DNA of 64,000 nucleotides, taken from positions 2,418,001-2,482,000 of the forward strand of contig NZ_REFU01000001.1 of assembly GCF_003688915.1 (NCBI RefSeq). The letters run 5' to 3'. Position 1 is the first letter of the stretch. Each line of letters begins with the position of its first letter. Source of the DNA: Rhodococcus sp. SBT000017. GTDB lineage: Bacteria > Actinomycetota > Actinomycetes > Mycobacteriales > Mycobacteriaceae. Under the pieces are notes generated by a model. The model had not been told where the DNA came from. It searched no databases and saw only the letters and a program-made list of their open reading frames with translations. A program made the position numbers and the translations under genes. Shown piece after piece: positions 53,486-62,862 of the stretch.

Positions 53486-55666
53486 TCAGAGGATGTAGAG
53501 CATCTCCTGGTAAGTCGGCAGCGGCCAGAGATCGTCGGCCACCATCGCTTCCAGGGTGTCCGCTGCCGATCGAACGGCGGCCATCGCGGGCAGCAGTTCG
53601 TCCTTGGCGTGTGTGGCCTCGGCCAGAGCGTCGCCGCCCGGATCCGCCTCGAGAGCGGACTTCAACGTCGCCAGAGCCGCGTGCAACTCCGACAGTGGAG
53701 CCGAGACTGCCTGTAGCGCAGTCATGTCCACGTCGTCGACGCCTGCGCCCTTGAGCGCGCTGACGTTGTGCGCCAACTCGGTCTGGTAGCGCACCGCAGC
53801 GGGCAGGATGGACGTCTGACCCATCTCGAGCGTCAGCCGCGCTTCGACGAACACGGTCAGCGCGTACTGCTCGAGCCCGATCTCGTAGCGCGAGTGCATT
53901 TCTCGGTGGTTGAAGACCTTGTACTTCTCGAACAGCTCCATCGCCGAGTCCGAGATCAGCTCCGGCAAGGCGTCGAGCGTCGTACGCAGGTTCGGTAGGC
54001 CGCGTGACTCGGCCTCGATCTGCCAGTTGTCGGAGTAGCCGTCGCCGTTGAACACCACCGCGCCGTGTTCGGTGATGATCTCCGTCAACAGATTCTGCAC
54101 GGCCGTGTCGAAATCGGTGCCGTCGGCGACGGCCGCTTCGAGGTTGGTCGCCATGTAGTCGAGAGCCTCGGCCATGATCGTGTTGATCGTGACCATCGGG
54201 CCGTTGACGGTTTGCATCGAACCGGGGGCGCGGAACTCGAACCTGTTGCCGGTGAAGGCGAACGGGCTGGTTCGGTTGCGGTCGCCGGGATCGGTCGGCA
54301 GCACGGGAAGGGTGTCGGCACCGATCATCATGGTGCCCTTGCCCTTCGACGACGTGGCCGCACCCTTGGCGATCTGATCGAACACGTCGGCGAGCTGATC
54401 GCCGAGGAAAATCGAGATGATCGCGGGCGGAGCCTCGTTCGCGCCGAGGCGGTGATCGTTGGTCGCCGACGCCACCGAGGCGCGCAGCAGGCCGCCGTAC
54501 TTGTGTACCGCGCGGATGACGGCGGCACAGAAGACGAGGAACTGCGCGTTGTCGTGTGGGTTGTCGCCGGGAACGAGCAGCGATCCCAGGTCGGAGTTAC
54601 CGAGCGAGAAGTTGACGTGTTTGCCGGAACCGTTGACGCCCTCGAAGGGCTTCTCGTGGAACAGGCACTCCATGCCGTGCTTCTTGGCGATGGTCTTGAA
54701 GGTCGTCATCAGCAGTTGCTGGTGATCGGCCGCGATGTTTCCACGCTCGAACATCGGGGCGATCTCGAACTGTCCTGGTGCGACCTCGTTGTGCCTGGTC
54801 TTGGCCGGGATGCCGAGCTTGAACAGCTCGCGTTCGGTGTCCATCATGAAGCCGAGCACACGCTCGGGGATGGCACCGAAGTAGTGGTCGTCGAACTCCT
54901 GGCCCTTGGGCGGCTTCGAGCCGAACAGGGTGCGGCCCGCGTTGAGCAGGTCGGGTCGGGCGAGGAAGAAGTGTCGGTCGACGAGGAAGTATTCCTGCTC
55001 GGGACCACAGAACGAGACGATGTTCTCGATGTTCTCGTGGCCGAAGAGCTTCAGGATGCGCTCGGCATGGCCGCCCATCGCCTGCTGGCTGCGCAGCAGC
55101 GGCGTCTTGTGGTCGAGGGCTTCACCGGTCATCGAGACGAACACCGTCGGGATGCAGAGGGTGTTGCCGTTCGGGTTCTCGAGCACGTACGCCGGGCTGG
55201 TGACGTCCCAGCCGGTGTATCCGCGCGCCTCGAACGTGTTGCGCAGGCCGCCGTTGGGGAAGCTCGAGGCGTCGGGCTCGCCCTGGATCAGAGTCTTGCC
55301 CGCGAATTCCGCGAGTGCGCTGCCGTCACCGACCGGGTCGAAGAAGCTGTCGTGCTTCTCGGCCGTCAATCCGGTGAGGGGGTAGAAGACGTGCGCGTAG
55401 TGCGTCGCGCCTTTCTCGAGAGCCCAGTCCTTCATTGCCGACGCGACAGCGTCGGCGACCATGGGGTCGAGCTTCTTGCCTTTGTCGATCGTCGCCATCA
55501 CCGACTTGAAGACCGATTTGGGCAGACGCTTCTGCATGACGACCTTGCTGAAGACGTTCTCACCGAATATCTCGCCCGGCTTCTCGTCTCCGACGAAGCT
55601 GACCGCAGGCGGTACATACGCCTCGACGTCTTTGATCGCCTGCAGGCGGACGGTATTTCCACTCAT
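53486..55666 (-). CDS. glnN: type III glutamine synthetase
   Basis: The 726-residue size and the motifs [40 protein letters not shown] and [13 protein letters not shown] identify the GlnN/GSIII class, distinct from GlnA. The ATG at 55666 gives [20 protein letters not shown]; a much longer open frame upstream (to 55927) is not supported. It forms glutamine from glutamate and ammonia. A 190-bp gap separates it from the divergent SRPBCC gene; no GlnR-type box is evident there. Confidence 0.95.
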   Translation of the reverse strand: MSGNTVRLQAIKDVEAYVPPAVSFVGDEKPGEIFGENVFSKVVMQKRLPKSVFKSVMATIDKGKKLDPMVADAVASAMKDWALEKGATHYAHVFYPLTGLTAEKHDSFFDPVGDGSALAEFAGKTLIQGEPDASSFPNGGLRNTFEARGYTGWDVTSPAYVLENPNGNTLCIPTVFVSMTGEALDHKTPLLRSQQAMGGHAERILKLFGHENIENIVSFCGPEQEYFLVDRHFFLARPDLLNAGRTLFGSKPPKGQEFDDHYFGAIPERVLGFMMDTERELFKLGIPAKTRHNEVAPGQFEIAPMFERGNIAADHQQLLMTTFKTIAKKHGMECLFHEKPFEGVNGSGKHVNFSLGNSDLGSLLVPGDNPHDNAQFLVFCAAVIRAVHKYGGLLRASVASATNDHRLGANEAPPAIISIFLGDQLADVFDQIAKGAATSSKGKGTMMIGADTLPVLPTDPGDRNRTSPFAFTGNRFEFRAPGSMQTVNGPMVTINTIMAEALDYMATNLEAAVADGTDFDTAVQNLLTEIITEHGAVVFNGDGYSDNWQIEAESRGLPNLRTTLDALPELISDSAMELFEKYKVFNHREMHSRYEIGLEQYALTVFVEARLTLEMGQTSILPAAVRYQTELAHNVSALKGAGVDDVDMTALQAVSAPLSELHAALATLKSALEADPGGDALAEATHAKDELLPAMAAVRSAADTLEAMVADDLWPLPTYQEMLYIL

Positions 55667-55856
55667 GGCTACCCCTTGACAAGGTGCTGCTCCGCAGCTG
55701 GATTTTGCGGAGTCCGACTCGGCGACTGTACGAATGCGACGTGGCGGTCGTGTTTCGTCGTTGTGTCCACTGCGAGGCAAAAACGGCGATCGGAGTTTCT
55801 TTCCGCGCAGACGGGGGTAACTCCGTAGCCAGCGTAAACAACCGAAAGCGAGCCCC

Positions 55857-56324
55857 ATGACCGACCAGCTGACCGTCCGCCGCGAGATCGACGCTCCCCC
55901 TGCCTCGGTGTTCACCGCACTGGCCAACCCCGAGGTTCAGGCCGCTGTCGACGGCTCGGAAATGCTGCGCGGCGCGATCGACCCGACGCCGCTGGGAGCC
56001 GTGGGCGACACCTTCGCAATGGACATGTACCAGCCGGAGCTCGGCGAGTACGTCATGGAGAACACTGTGTTCGCATTCGAACAGGACCGGCGCATCGGTT
56101 GGATTCCTCGTCGTCAGGGCATGGAGCCTCGCGGTACGCGGTGGTCCTGGGAGCTCGACGCGGTCTCGGAGGATCGCACCGCGCTGACTCAGGTCTACGA
56201 CTGGTCTCGCGTCACCGACCCCGAGTTTCGGAAGATGGCCGGATTTCCTCGGGTGACCGAGGACCAGATAGTCGACACCATGCGCCGCCTCGCCGACCAT
56301 CTCGGCGTCCGCCTCGAAGACTGA
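55857..56324 (+). CDS. SRPBCC-family (START/Bet v1-like) protein
   Basis: The 155-residue protein has the helix-grip pattern with [20 protein letters not shown] at the start, and a C-terminal helix ending in [16 protein letters not shown]. Such proteins bind or modify hydrophobic ligands; the ligand is unknown. A second SRPBCC gene follows 23 bp downstream. Confidence 0.82.
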   Translation: MTDQLTVRREIDAPPASVFTALANPEVQAAVDGSEMLRGAIDPTPLGAVGDTFAMDMYQPELGEYVMENTVFAFEQDRRIGWIPRRQGMEPRGTRWSWELDAVSEDRTALTQVYDWSRVTDPEFRKMAGFPRVTEDQIVDTMRRLADHLGVRLED

Positions 56325-56347
56325 TCCGCACAGAAAGAGAGAGCTTC

Positions 56348-56788
56348 ATGGTCGACGTCACCAGAACATTCACCGCCGAAGTCACGATCGAGAAGGCCGC
56401 GGCCTTTCTCCGAGACTTCTCCAACGCGACAGCGCGGGACCCCGGGACGCAGAGTTGCACACAGATTTCCGACGGTCCGGTTGCCGTCGGCACGCAGTGG
56501 CACAATGTCTCGAAGTTGTTCGGTATCACGACCGAACTGACCTACACGTTGGTCACCGACGAGCCCCATCACATCGTGCTCGAAGGTGAGAACAAGACGG
56601 CCACCAGCGTCGACGACATCACGTTGACCGCCGAAGGATCACACTCGACCCGAATCGACTACCACGCGAAGGTCGAATTCAACGGTGCCGCCAAGGTAGC
56701 CGGACCGTTTCTGAAAGCGGGATTCGAAGCGAAAGTTGCTCCGGAGACGGTGGAGAAGATGACCGAGGCGCTCGAGCGACTGGGCTGA
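56348..56788 (+). CDS. SRPBCC-family protein
   Basis: From the ATG at 56348 the product is 146 residues (MVDVTRTFTAEVTIEKAAAF), with the family's long C-terminal helix (FEAKVAPETVEKMTEALERL). It differs from its neighbour beyond the fold, so the two are not recent duplicates. Both face the convergent methyltransferase gene. Confidence 0.82.
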   Translation: MVDVTRTFTAEVTIEKAAAFLRDFSNATARDPGTQSCTQISDGPVAVGTQWHNVSKLFGITTELTYTLVTDEPHHIVLEGENKTATSVDDITLTAEGSHSTRIDYHAKVEFNGAAKVAGPFLKAGFEAKVAPETVEKMTEALERLG

Positions 56789-56792
56789 GGCC

Positions 56793-57614
56793 CTACTTGC
56801 GTGCGACGACGGTGAAGTTGTCCGCCGAGCTCGCCAGGGCATCGGGTGCCACGATCGAACCGTCGTCGGCGAAGATCTCGGAGATGGTGAACCCGGCATC
56901 GGTCACCAGTCGTCGCACGTCCGCCACAGTGGTGAAGTGCATGAACGGAGCGAAGTCGTGCGCAGCGAGCGGAGCGACTGCCCACGTTCCGCGATCGACG
57001 ACTCGAGTGCGCGCAGACCACCAATTGGCAAGGCTCCGAACGACACTCGCAGGATCGAGCAGGCGGCGACCCAGCGACACCACCAGAGTTCTCGGTGAGA
57101 AGCGGAATTTCTGGGTAGGTCGGCTGAGCTGAAACGGCTTCTCCCCGAACGACGGTCCGTTGCGGTTGAGCGTGGAGAACACCAGAATTCCGGACTCGCC
57201 CAGAACTCGGTGGAATTCTGCGAGTACCCGAATCCGTTCGTCATGTGTCACGGTGTCGATTCCGTTGTTGCTGAACACCACCAAGCCGAACTCGCCGTCG
57301 GTGAAGTCCGCCAGATCGCGCGCATCGGCAACGTGCGCAGGCAGGTCGGGGAAATTCCGCCGAAAGCCCTCGATCATGTTCGGTGCGTAATCGATCGCGA
57401 CGTAGCGGTCGCTGAGCAATCGCAGCAGCGCCGTGGTTCGGCCACTTCCGACGCCCACGTCCAGTACCGGCGTTCCGCGAGCAACCCCGGCTGCCGCGAC
57501 CAGCGCCGCTGCCTCCCCACGGTCGAGAAACCCATCGGTGGGACCGGCGTACTCCACGTATGCAGCGGCTACCCGCGCGCTGTCGAACACGTCTCGATTG
57601 TGGTCTATGGACAT
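56793..57614 (-). CDS. class I SAM-dependent methyltransferase
   Basis: The 273-residue protein has motif I as VLDVGVGSGRTTALL, motif II/III YVAIDYAPNM and FTDGEFGLVVFSNNGID, typical of the methyltransf_25 type. Targets are unknown. It is convergent with the second SRPBCC gene (4-bp gap) and divergent from the DUF5996 gene. Confidence 0.9.
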   Translation of the reverse strand: MSIDHNRDVFDSARVAAAYVEYAGPTDGFLDRGEAAALVAAAGVARGTPVLDVGVGSGRTTALLRLLSDRYVAIDYAPNMIEGFRRNFPDLPAHVADARDLADFTDGEFGLVVFSNNGIDTVTHDERIRVLAEFHRVLGESGILVFSTLNRNGPSFGEKPFQLSRPTQKFRFSPRTLVVSLGRRLLDPASVVRSLANWWSARTRVVDRGTWAVAPLAAHDFAPFMHFTTVADVRRLVTDAGFTISEIFADDGSIVAPDALASSADNFTVVARK

Positions 57615-57755
57615 ACGATCACCTCCGCTTCACCGACCGCAGACACAGGCGCCCCGCCCCTGGAGCAGACGGTACCGGCGAACCCTGAGGTGCGCCTGAG
57701 GCCGAGTAGGCACCGAGTGTGGCCTCCGCCACCGCCGAGCGTGCATCATCGACAC

Positions 57756-58643
57756 ATGACAAATTCTCACGACGCATGGCCTCGACTCGAGGTGGACAGT
57801 TGGGTGGACACTCGCGACACCGTGCACCTGTGGACCCAGATCGTCGGAAAGACACGAATGGCGTTGTCGCCCTCGATCAATCACTGGTGGGGCGTTGCGC
57901 TGTACGTCGACGCGTCGGGCCTGACGACGTCGCTGATGCCGCTCGGCGATCGGGGGCTCGAGATTCGCTTCGATTTCCTCGAGCACCGGCTGATACTCGC
58001 CACCACCGACGGTGAGCGACGGAGCATGAAGCTCGAACCGCGGACCGTCGCCGACTTCTACGCCGAGTACCTCGACCTGCTGACGCAACTGGGTGTGGAC
58101 GCTCCGATGGTGGGCGTGCCCGTCGAGTTGACGCACGCCACGCCGTTCGCGGAGGACGTCTCGCATGCGTCGTACGACGCGGCCGCGATCGAGAAGTTCT
58201 GGCGATCGCTCGTGAGCGCACATCGGGTGTTCTCGGCCTTCCGAGCCGACTTCCGCGGAAAGTCCAGTCCGGTGCACTTCTTCTGGGGCGCTTTCGATCT
58301 CGCGGTCACTCGATTCTCGGGTCGCCCCGCACCACAGCACCCGGGCGGAATTCCGAACTGTCCGGACTGGGTGATGCACGAGGCCTACAGCGACGAGGTC
58401 TCCAGCGCCGGCTTCTGGCCGGGCGGTGCCGCAGAGGGCGTCTTCTACGCCTACGCGTATCCCGATCCGGAGGGGTACGACAGCCATCCGGCCGTCACTG
58501 CCCCGGCGTACTTCGATCGCGATCTCGGCGAATACGTCCTGCCCTATCGGTCGGTGCGCACCGCCGAGGATCCCGACGCCGTGCTCAGGGCCTTTCTCGA
58601 GCAGACCCACCGAGCGGCCGTCGAAACCGCCCATTGGGAGTAG
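57756..58643 (+). CDS. DUF5996-family protein
   Basis: The 295-residue cytosolic protein starts MTNSHDAWPRLEVDSWVDTR and has conserved INHWWGVALYVDASGLTTS and SSPVHFFWGAFDLAVTRFSG, features I associate with the uncharacterised DUF5996 family. Many conserved aromatic residues suggest a ligand-binding cavity. The ATG at 57756 is preferred; the open frame upstream crosses the promoter of the divergent gene. Function is unknown. Confidence 0.8.
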   Translation: MTNSHDAWPRLEVDSWVDTRDTVHLWTQIVGKTRMALSPSINHWWGVALYVDASGLTTSLMPLGDRGLEIRFDFLEHRLILATTDGERRSMKLEPRTVADFYAEYLDLLTQLGVDAPMVGVPVELTHATPFAEDVSHASYDAAAIEKFWRSLVSAHRVFSAFRADFRGKSSPVHFFWGAFDLAVTRFSGRPAPQHPGGIPNCPDWVMHEAYSDEVSSAGFWPGGAAEGVFYAYAYPDPEGYDSHPAVTAPAYFDRDLGEYVLPYRSVRTAEDPDAVLRAFLEQTHRAAVETAHWE

Positions 58644-58680
58644 TCCTCGACCGGTCCCCCCATTCGGGGGTATTCGTGGG

Positions 58681-58694
58681 GTGACCCGGGTCAC
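58681..58694. promoter_or_regulatory. 14-bp palindrome GTGACCCGGGTCAC
   Basis: The perfect palindrome lies 60 bp upstream of the MHS transporter start and just after a small CCCCCATTCGGGGG hairpin that probably ends the DUF5996 transcript. It may be an operator. A partial inverted repeat CGGTATCG/CGATACCCG follows. Confidence 0.5.
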
Positions 58695-58753
58695 TACCGT
58701 TCGTCGCACTCGGTATCGCACATTTACCCGATACCCGACAAAACGGAGGAACC

Positions 58754-60106
58754 ATGACCACTGTCTCACCCGACGACCCGGGTGTGTCCGCAGCGACGCC
58801 ACCTGCGGTGCAGACCAAGACCAGTGTCCGCCGGGTCGCTGTCGCCAGTGGCATCGGCACGACGATCGAGTTCTACGACTTCTTCATCTACGGCACCGCA
58901 GCCGCGCTGGTTTTCCCGACGATCTTCTTCCCGGCTCTCGGCTCCACCGCAGGCACTGTGGCCTCGTTCGCGACGTTCGCGGTCGCGTTCATCGCCAGGC
59001 CCGTCGGCGCAGTGCTGTTCGGACACTTCGGTGACCGTATCGGTCGCAAGAAGACCCTGATCTCGACGCTGCTGCTGATGGGGGTGTCCACGTTCGCCAT
59101 CGGTCTGCTCCCCGGCGCGGAGACGATCGGCGTGGCCGCTCCGATCATCCTGGTGCTGCTCAGATTCGGGCAAGGGTTCGCGGTCGGCGGTGAATGGGCC
59201 GGCGCGACCCTGCTCACGGCCGAGTACGCACCGCCCGGCAAACGTGGCTTCTACGCGATGTTCCCCCAGCTGGGACCGTCGGCAGCCTTCATCTTCTCCA
59301 GTGCGACATTCCTCGCGACCGGTCTGCTGCTCGGCGATACCAACGAGACGTTCCTCAATTACGGTTGGCGAATCCCGTTCCTGCTCAGCGCCGTTCTGGT
59401 GCTCATCGGCCTGTACATGCGGTTGGCCATCGAGGAGACCCCGGTCTTCCGCGCCAACAAGCTCGCCGAGGAGCAGGCCCCGGCGAATGCGGCTCCGACG
59501 AAACTGCCGATCTTCGACGCCTGGCGCATCCAGAAGCGTGAAATCATCACTGCTGCAGGCGCATTGGCATCCCTGTTCGCCTTCTTCTACATGGGGACCG
59601 CGTACCTGACGAGCTACGGCACCAAGACCCTCGGATTCGACCGCCCGTTCGTGTTGATCACCGGAATCGGCGCCGCGGTCATCTTCGGAATCGCCATCGC
59701 GGTCTCGGCGACCTACTCCGATCGCGTCGGCCGACGGCGAGTGATCATGGGAGCGTGCATGCTCGCGATTCCCTGGTCGATCGCACTGTTCCCCGTTCTC
59801 GACACCGGGTCACCCGCAGCATTCGTGATCGGCATGTGCGTCACGCTCGCCATCTTCGGAGTGGCCTACGGACCGACAGGAGCCCTGCTCCCCGAGCTGT
59901 TCCAGACTCGATTCCGTTACACCGGAGCAGGTTTGGGCTACAACCTCGCCGGCGTCCTCGGTGGCGCGATTCCGCCGATGCTCGCGGCACCGCTCACGGC
60001 TGCATTCGGCAGCATCTCCATCGGCGTCATGCTGGCCCTGCTGTCGGTGCTCAGCCTGGTGTGCACCAAGCGGTTGATCGAGACCAAGGACGTCGACATG
60101 ACCTGA
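58754..60106 (+). CDS. MHS-family MFS transporter (metabolite:H+ symporter)
   Basis: The 450-residue protein has the MHS signatures GTTIEFYDFFIYGTAAALVF in helix 1, GHFGDRIGRKKTL in loop 2-3, and RFGQGFAVGGEWAGATLL in helix 4-5. This group imports shikimate, alpha-ketoglutarate, proline/betaine or aromatic acids; the substrate is not resolved. It is monocistronic, with a palindromic operator candidate upstream and a strong hairpin downstream. Confidence 0.93.
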   Translation: MTTVSPDDPGVSAATPPAVQTKTSVRRVAVASGIGTTIEFYDFFIYGTAAALVFPTIFFPALGSTAGTVASFATFAVAFIARPVGAVLFGHFGDRIGRKKTLISTLLLMGVSTFAIGLLPGAETIGVAAPIILVLLRFGQGFAVGGEWAGATLLTAEYAPPGKRGFYAMFPQLGPSAAFIFSSATFLATGLLLGDTNETFLNYGWRIPFLLSAVLVLIGLYMRLAIEETPVFRANKLAEEQAPANAAPTKLPIFDAWRIQKREIITAAGALASLFAFFYMGTAYLTSYGTKTLGFDRPFVLITGIGAAVIFGIAIAVSATYSDRVGRRRVIMGACMLAIPWSIALFPVLDTGSPAAFVIGMCVTLAIFGVAYGPTGALLPELFQTRFRYTGAGLGYNLAGVLGGAIPPMLAAPLTAAFGSISIGVMLALLSVLSLVCTKRLIETKDVDMT

Positions 60107-60132
60107 TCGACCGCAACGACGGAACCCCGACA

Positions 60133-60179
60133 ACGAAGTACCGCGGCCACCCGATGATCGGGTGGCCGCGGTACTTCGT
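60133..60179. terminator. 23-bp perfect inverted repeat (bidirectional terminator)
   Basis: Arms 60133-60155 and 60157-60179 are exact complements with one unpaired base between, for example CGAAGTACCGCGGCCACCCG. It lies 26 bp after the transporter stop and 19 bp after the convergent desaturase stop on the other strand. Confidence 0.85.
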
Positions 60180-60198
60180 CGGTTCGAGCGGTCGATCT

Positions 60199-61641
60199 CT
60201 AGTCGTCGCCGCGGGGCGGTGGCTGAACGTCGACGCCGCCGGAGTTGTGCTCCGGTCCGGCCGCTGGATGGCCGGCGGGAACGCGACCACGCGTCTTGGC
60301 GGCCTCGCTGTCCTTGGTGGCTCCCTCGGCGAACTTGCGACGCCAGCTCTCCTCGGGACGGTAGGGGCCCGGCTTCGGCCGAGTCTTGCCGCCCGGGAAC
60401 GCCAGACGGGCGATGGTCCGCTGGACCATTCCCCACTGCTGAAAGAACGGCCCGGTGTTGTAGGGCAATTCGTAGCGCTCGCAGATGTCCTTGATCTTCG
60501 GCGCGACGTCCGAGTACCGAGTGCTGGGCATATCCGGGTACAGGTGATGTTCCACCTGGTAGCTCAGGTTGCCGCTCATCAGATGGAACAGTGGTCCGCC
60601 GTCGATATTGGCGGCACCGACGAGCTGACGGACGTACCAGCCGCCGCGAGTCTCGTTCTCCACTTCTTCCTGGCTGAAGGTGTATGCCTGATCCGGGAAG
60701 TGACCGCAGAAGATGATGGCATTCGACCAGACGTTACGAATGATGTTGGCGGTGAAGTTCGCGGCCACCGTCGACAGGAACGTGCTCTCGACCCCGCTGA
60801 ACCGGCTGTCCAGCAGTGCCGCGGTGCGACGGTTCTTGCCGAAACGTGCGGAGCCACGCAGCTTGGACGCCAGACGAGACCTCTTGCTCTCGGGCAACCG
60901 GCCACCCGAGGCCAGCTGCGCCAGCGCGAACGCACCGGCGCTGATGATGGGCCAGCCCACGTAGTCCTTGACGAACTGCTTGCGTGCCTTGACGCCGATG
61001 CCCTTGAGGTCCTCGACGAGATCCTTGACCGGCTTCTCGCCGCGTCGGATGGCTTCGATGTCCAGGTCGTGCAGCGCCACGCCCCACTCGAAGAACGCCA
61101 TCAACAGAACGTTGTAGAACGGCTGGGCCAAGTACGCGGGGTGCCATTTCTGCCGCGGATCGATACGCATGATCTCGTACCCGAGATCCTTGTCCTTGCC
61201 GCGAATATTGGTGTACGTGTGATGGACGTAGTTGTGCGAGTGCTTCCACGAGTTCGCGGTGGAGGCGGTATCCCAATCCCACACGGACGAGTGGATCTCC
61301 GGATCGTTCATCCAGTCCCACTGACCGTGCATGACGTTGTGGCCGATCTCCATGTTCTCGAGGATCTTCGCGATCCCGAGGCACGCAGTGCCCGCCAGCC
61401 AGGCCGGCTTGCTGGTGGATCCGAGCAACAACACTCGTCCGGCGACCAGCAACTGACGCTGGGCGGCGATCACCGAGGTGATGTACTTGCGGTCCTTGTC
61501 GCCGAGGCTGGCGTACACCTCGTCGTGAATGGCGTCGAACTCCTTGGCGAGTTCGGCAATGGTCTCGTCACTCAGGTGCGCCAGTGGGTTCACCGGCTCG
61601 TCACTGGTCGTGGTGCGCCTGGTGGTTTCGTCGATCGTCAT
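60199..61641 (-). CDS. desA3: DesA3-like acyl-CoA delta-9 desaturase with basic insertion
   Basis: The 480-residue membrane di-iron enzyme has histidine boxes HNVMH (101-105), HSHNYVHH (134-141) and QVEHH (362-366). It should make oleate-type chains from stearoyl-CoA by analogy with mycobacterial DesA3. Compared with that protein, it has an extra basic stretch of about 40 residues near 245-286 (SKRSRLASKLRGSARFGKNR) and a charged C-terminal extension of about 45 residues. Its electron donor is encoded next door. Confidence 0.92.
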   Translation of the reverse strand: MTIDETTRRTTTSDEPVNPLAHLSDETIAELAKEFDAIHDEVYASLGDKDRKYITSVIAAQRQLLVAGRVLLLGSTSKPAWLAGTACLGIAKILENMEIGHNVMHGQWDWMNDPEIHSSVWDWDTASTANSWKHSHNYVHHTYTNIRGKDKDLGYEIMRIDPRQKWHPAYLAQPFYNVLLMAFFEWGVALHDLDIEAIRRGEKPVKDLVEDLKGIGVKARKQFVKDYVGWPIISAGAFALAQLASGGRLPESKRSRLASKLRGSARFGKNRRTAALLDSRFSGVESTFLSTVAANFTANIIRNVWSNAIIFCGHFPDQAYTFSQEEVENETRGGWYVRQLVGAANIDGGPLFHLMSGNLSYQVEHHLYPDMPSTRYSDVAPKIKDICERYELPYNTGPFFQQWGMVQRTIARLAFPGGKTRPKPGPYRPEESWRRKFAEGATKDSEAAKTRGRVPAGHPAAGPEHNSGGVDVQPPPRGDD

Positions 61642-61665
61642 GAATTCCCCTGTTCGATGTGTTGA

Positions 61666-62763
61666 TCAGAGTTCGATTTCGATGTCGCCCTCAGCAGTGT
61701 TGACACAGATCCGAACCGCTTGCCCCGTAGGTTCGGAGATATCCCCGTTACGTAGGTCACGTAAACGCCCCTTTTTCAGGGTACCCACGCAGGTGTGGCA
61801 GATGCCGATGCGGCAACCGAACGTCAGATCCAGTCCGGCTTCCTCACCTGCGGCGAGAATCGTTGTGCCACCGTCGCATTCGACGTCCTTCTTGCTGTTG
61901 ATGAACTTGACCGTGCCGCCCTCACCTGCATCGTCTCCGCCGCCGATGACGGGCTGAAAACTCTCGTGGTGGAACTTGTCGTAGTCCCCCTGGTCTTTCC
62001 AGTAGGAACGCAGATCGTCCAGATGTTCACCCGGTCCGGAGCAGAATGCTTCGCGATCACGCCAATCCGGGACCAACTCGTCCAGTTCGGATGCTTTCAT
62101 CCGACCTTCGTCGCTGGTGATCCGCAACTTCACCGTCAAACCGTCGTGTTTGGCGTCGAACTCGTCGAGCGTCTCGGCGAACATCAACTGCTTGCGGTCG
62201 TGCACCGAGTGCACCACCACGACGTCGCGCACCTGATCGTGGTGATCCAGGGCGCGCAACATGCTGATGATGGGCGTGATTCCACTGCCCGCGCTGATGA
62301 AGACCATTTTGTCCGGAATCGGGCTCGGCAGGGTGAACTCACCCTCCACCTCGCTGAGCCGAACGATGTCTCCGGTCCTGATCGTTCCCACCAGGTACGG
62401 CGAGACCGTCCCGGAGGGCACGAGCTTGGGGCTGACACTGACCAATCCGTCCACCGGGTCCGGATCGGAGGTGAGTGAATACGCCCGCCAGTGATAGCGG
62501 CCGTCGATCAGCACCCCGAGCCGCACGTACTGTCCCGGCGTATGGCCCTGCCACTCGAAGCCGGGCCGGATGTAGACCGAGACGGCCTCCGAGCCCTCCG
62601 GTGTCACCCGCTCGACCTTCCCCCGAAGCTCGCGGGTGGTCCACAGCGGATTGATCATCGACAGGTAGTCGTCGGGCCGGAGCGGATTGAACAAAGATCG
62701 GACTGCGCGCAGCATCGTCCGTCTCACAAAAGAAACCTGGGGCTTGGCCCCCCGTTCAGCCAT
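61666..62763 (-). CDS. ferredoxin reductase with C-terminal 2Fe-2S domain, desaturase partner
   Basis: The 365-residue protein has an FNR-type FAD/NAD(P)H part (RAYSLTSDPDPVDG, then FISAGSGITPIISMLRAL) and a plant-type ferredoxin domain with the cluster cysteines FGCRIGICHTCVG. It matches the Rv3230c-like oxidoreductase that feeds electrons to DesA3. The gap to the desaturase is 24 bp, so the genes form an operon with the reductase first. The ATG at 62763 is preferred to the TTG two codons earlier. Confidence 0.93.
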   Translation of the reverse strand: MAERGAKPQVSFVRRTMLRAVRSLFNPLRPDDYLSMINPLWTTRELRGKVERVTPEGSEAVSVYIRPGFEWQGHTPGQYVRLGVLIDGRYHWRAYSLTSDPDPVDGLVSVSPKLVPSGTVSPYLVGTIRTGDIVRLSEVEGEFTLPSPIPDKMVFISAGSGITPIISMLRALDHHDQVRDVVVVHSVHDRKQLMFAETLDEFDAKHDGLTVKLRITSDEGRMKASELDELVPDWRDREAFCSGPGEHLDDLRSYWKDQGDYDKFHHESFQPVIGGGDDAGEGGTVKFINSKKDVECDGGTTILAAGEEAGLDLTFGCRIGICHTCVGTLKKGRLRDLRNGDISEPTGQAVRICVNTAEGDIEIEL

Positions 62764-62862
62764 ACTCAACGGTAACCCCGCGTGGACAGCTGTGCACCGA
62801 AATTGCTCAGACTCGAATGAGACTGCTACACAAGGTGAACAGAACCTGCCGATACCGACCGG

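Noticed and set aside
54065..55828. 587-codon plus-strand ORF opposite glutamine synthetase
   Set aside because: High-GC codon bias of the real gene opens this frame; no domain is visible and it has no ribosome site.
53486..55927. Glutamine synthetase with an 87-residue N-terminal extension
   Set aside because: The extension overlaps the divergent SRPBCC gene and has no similarity to GSIII proteins.
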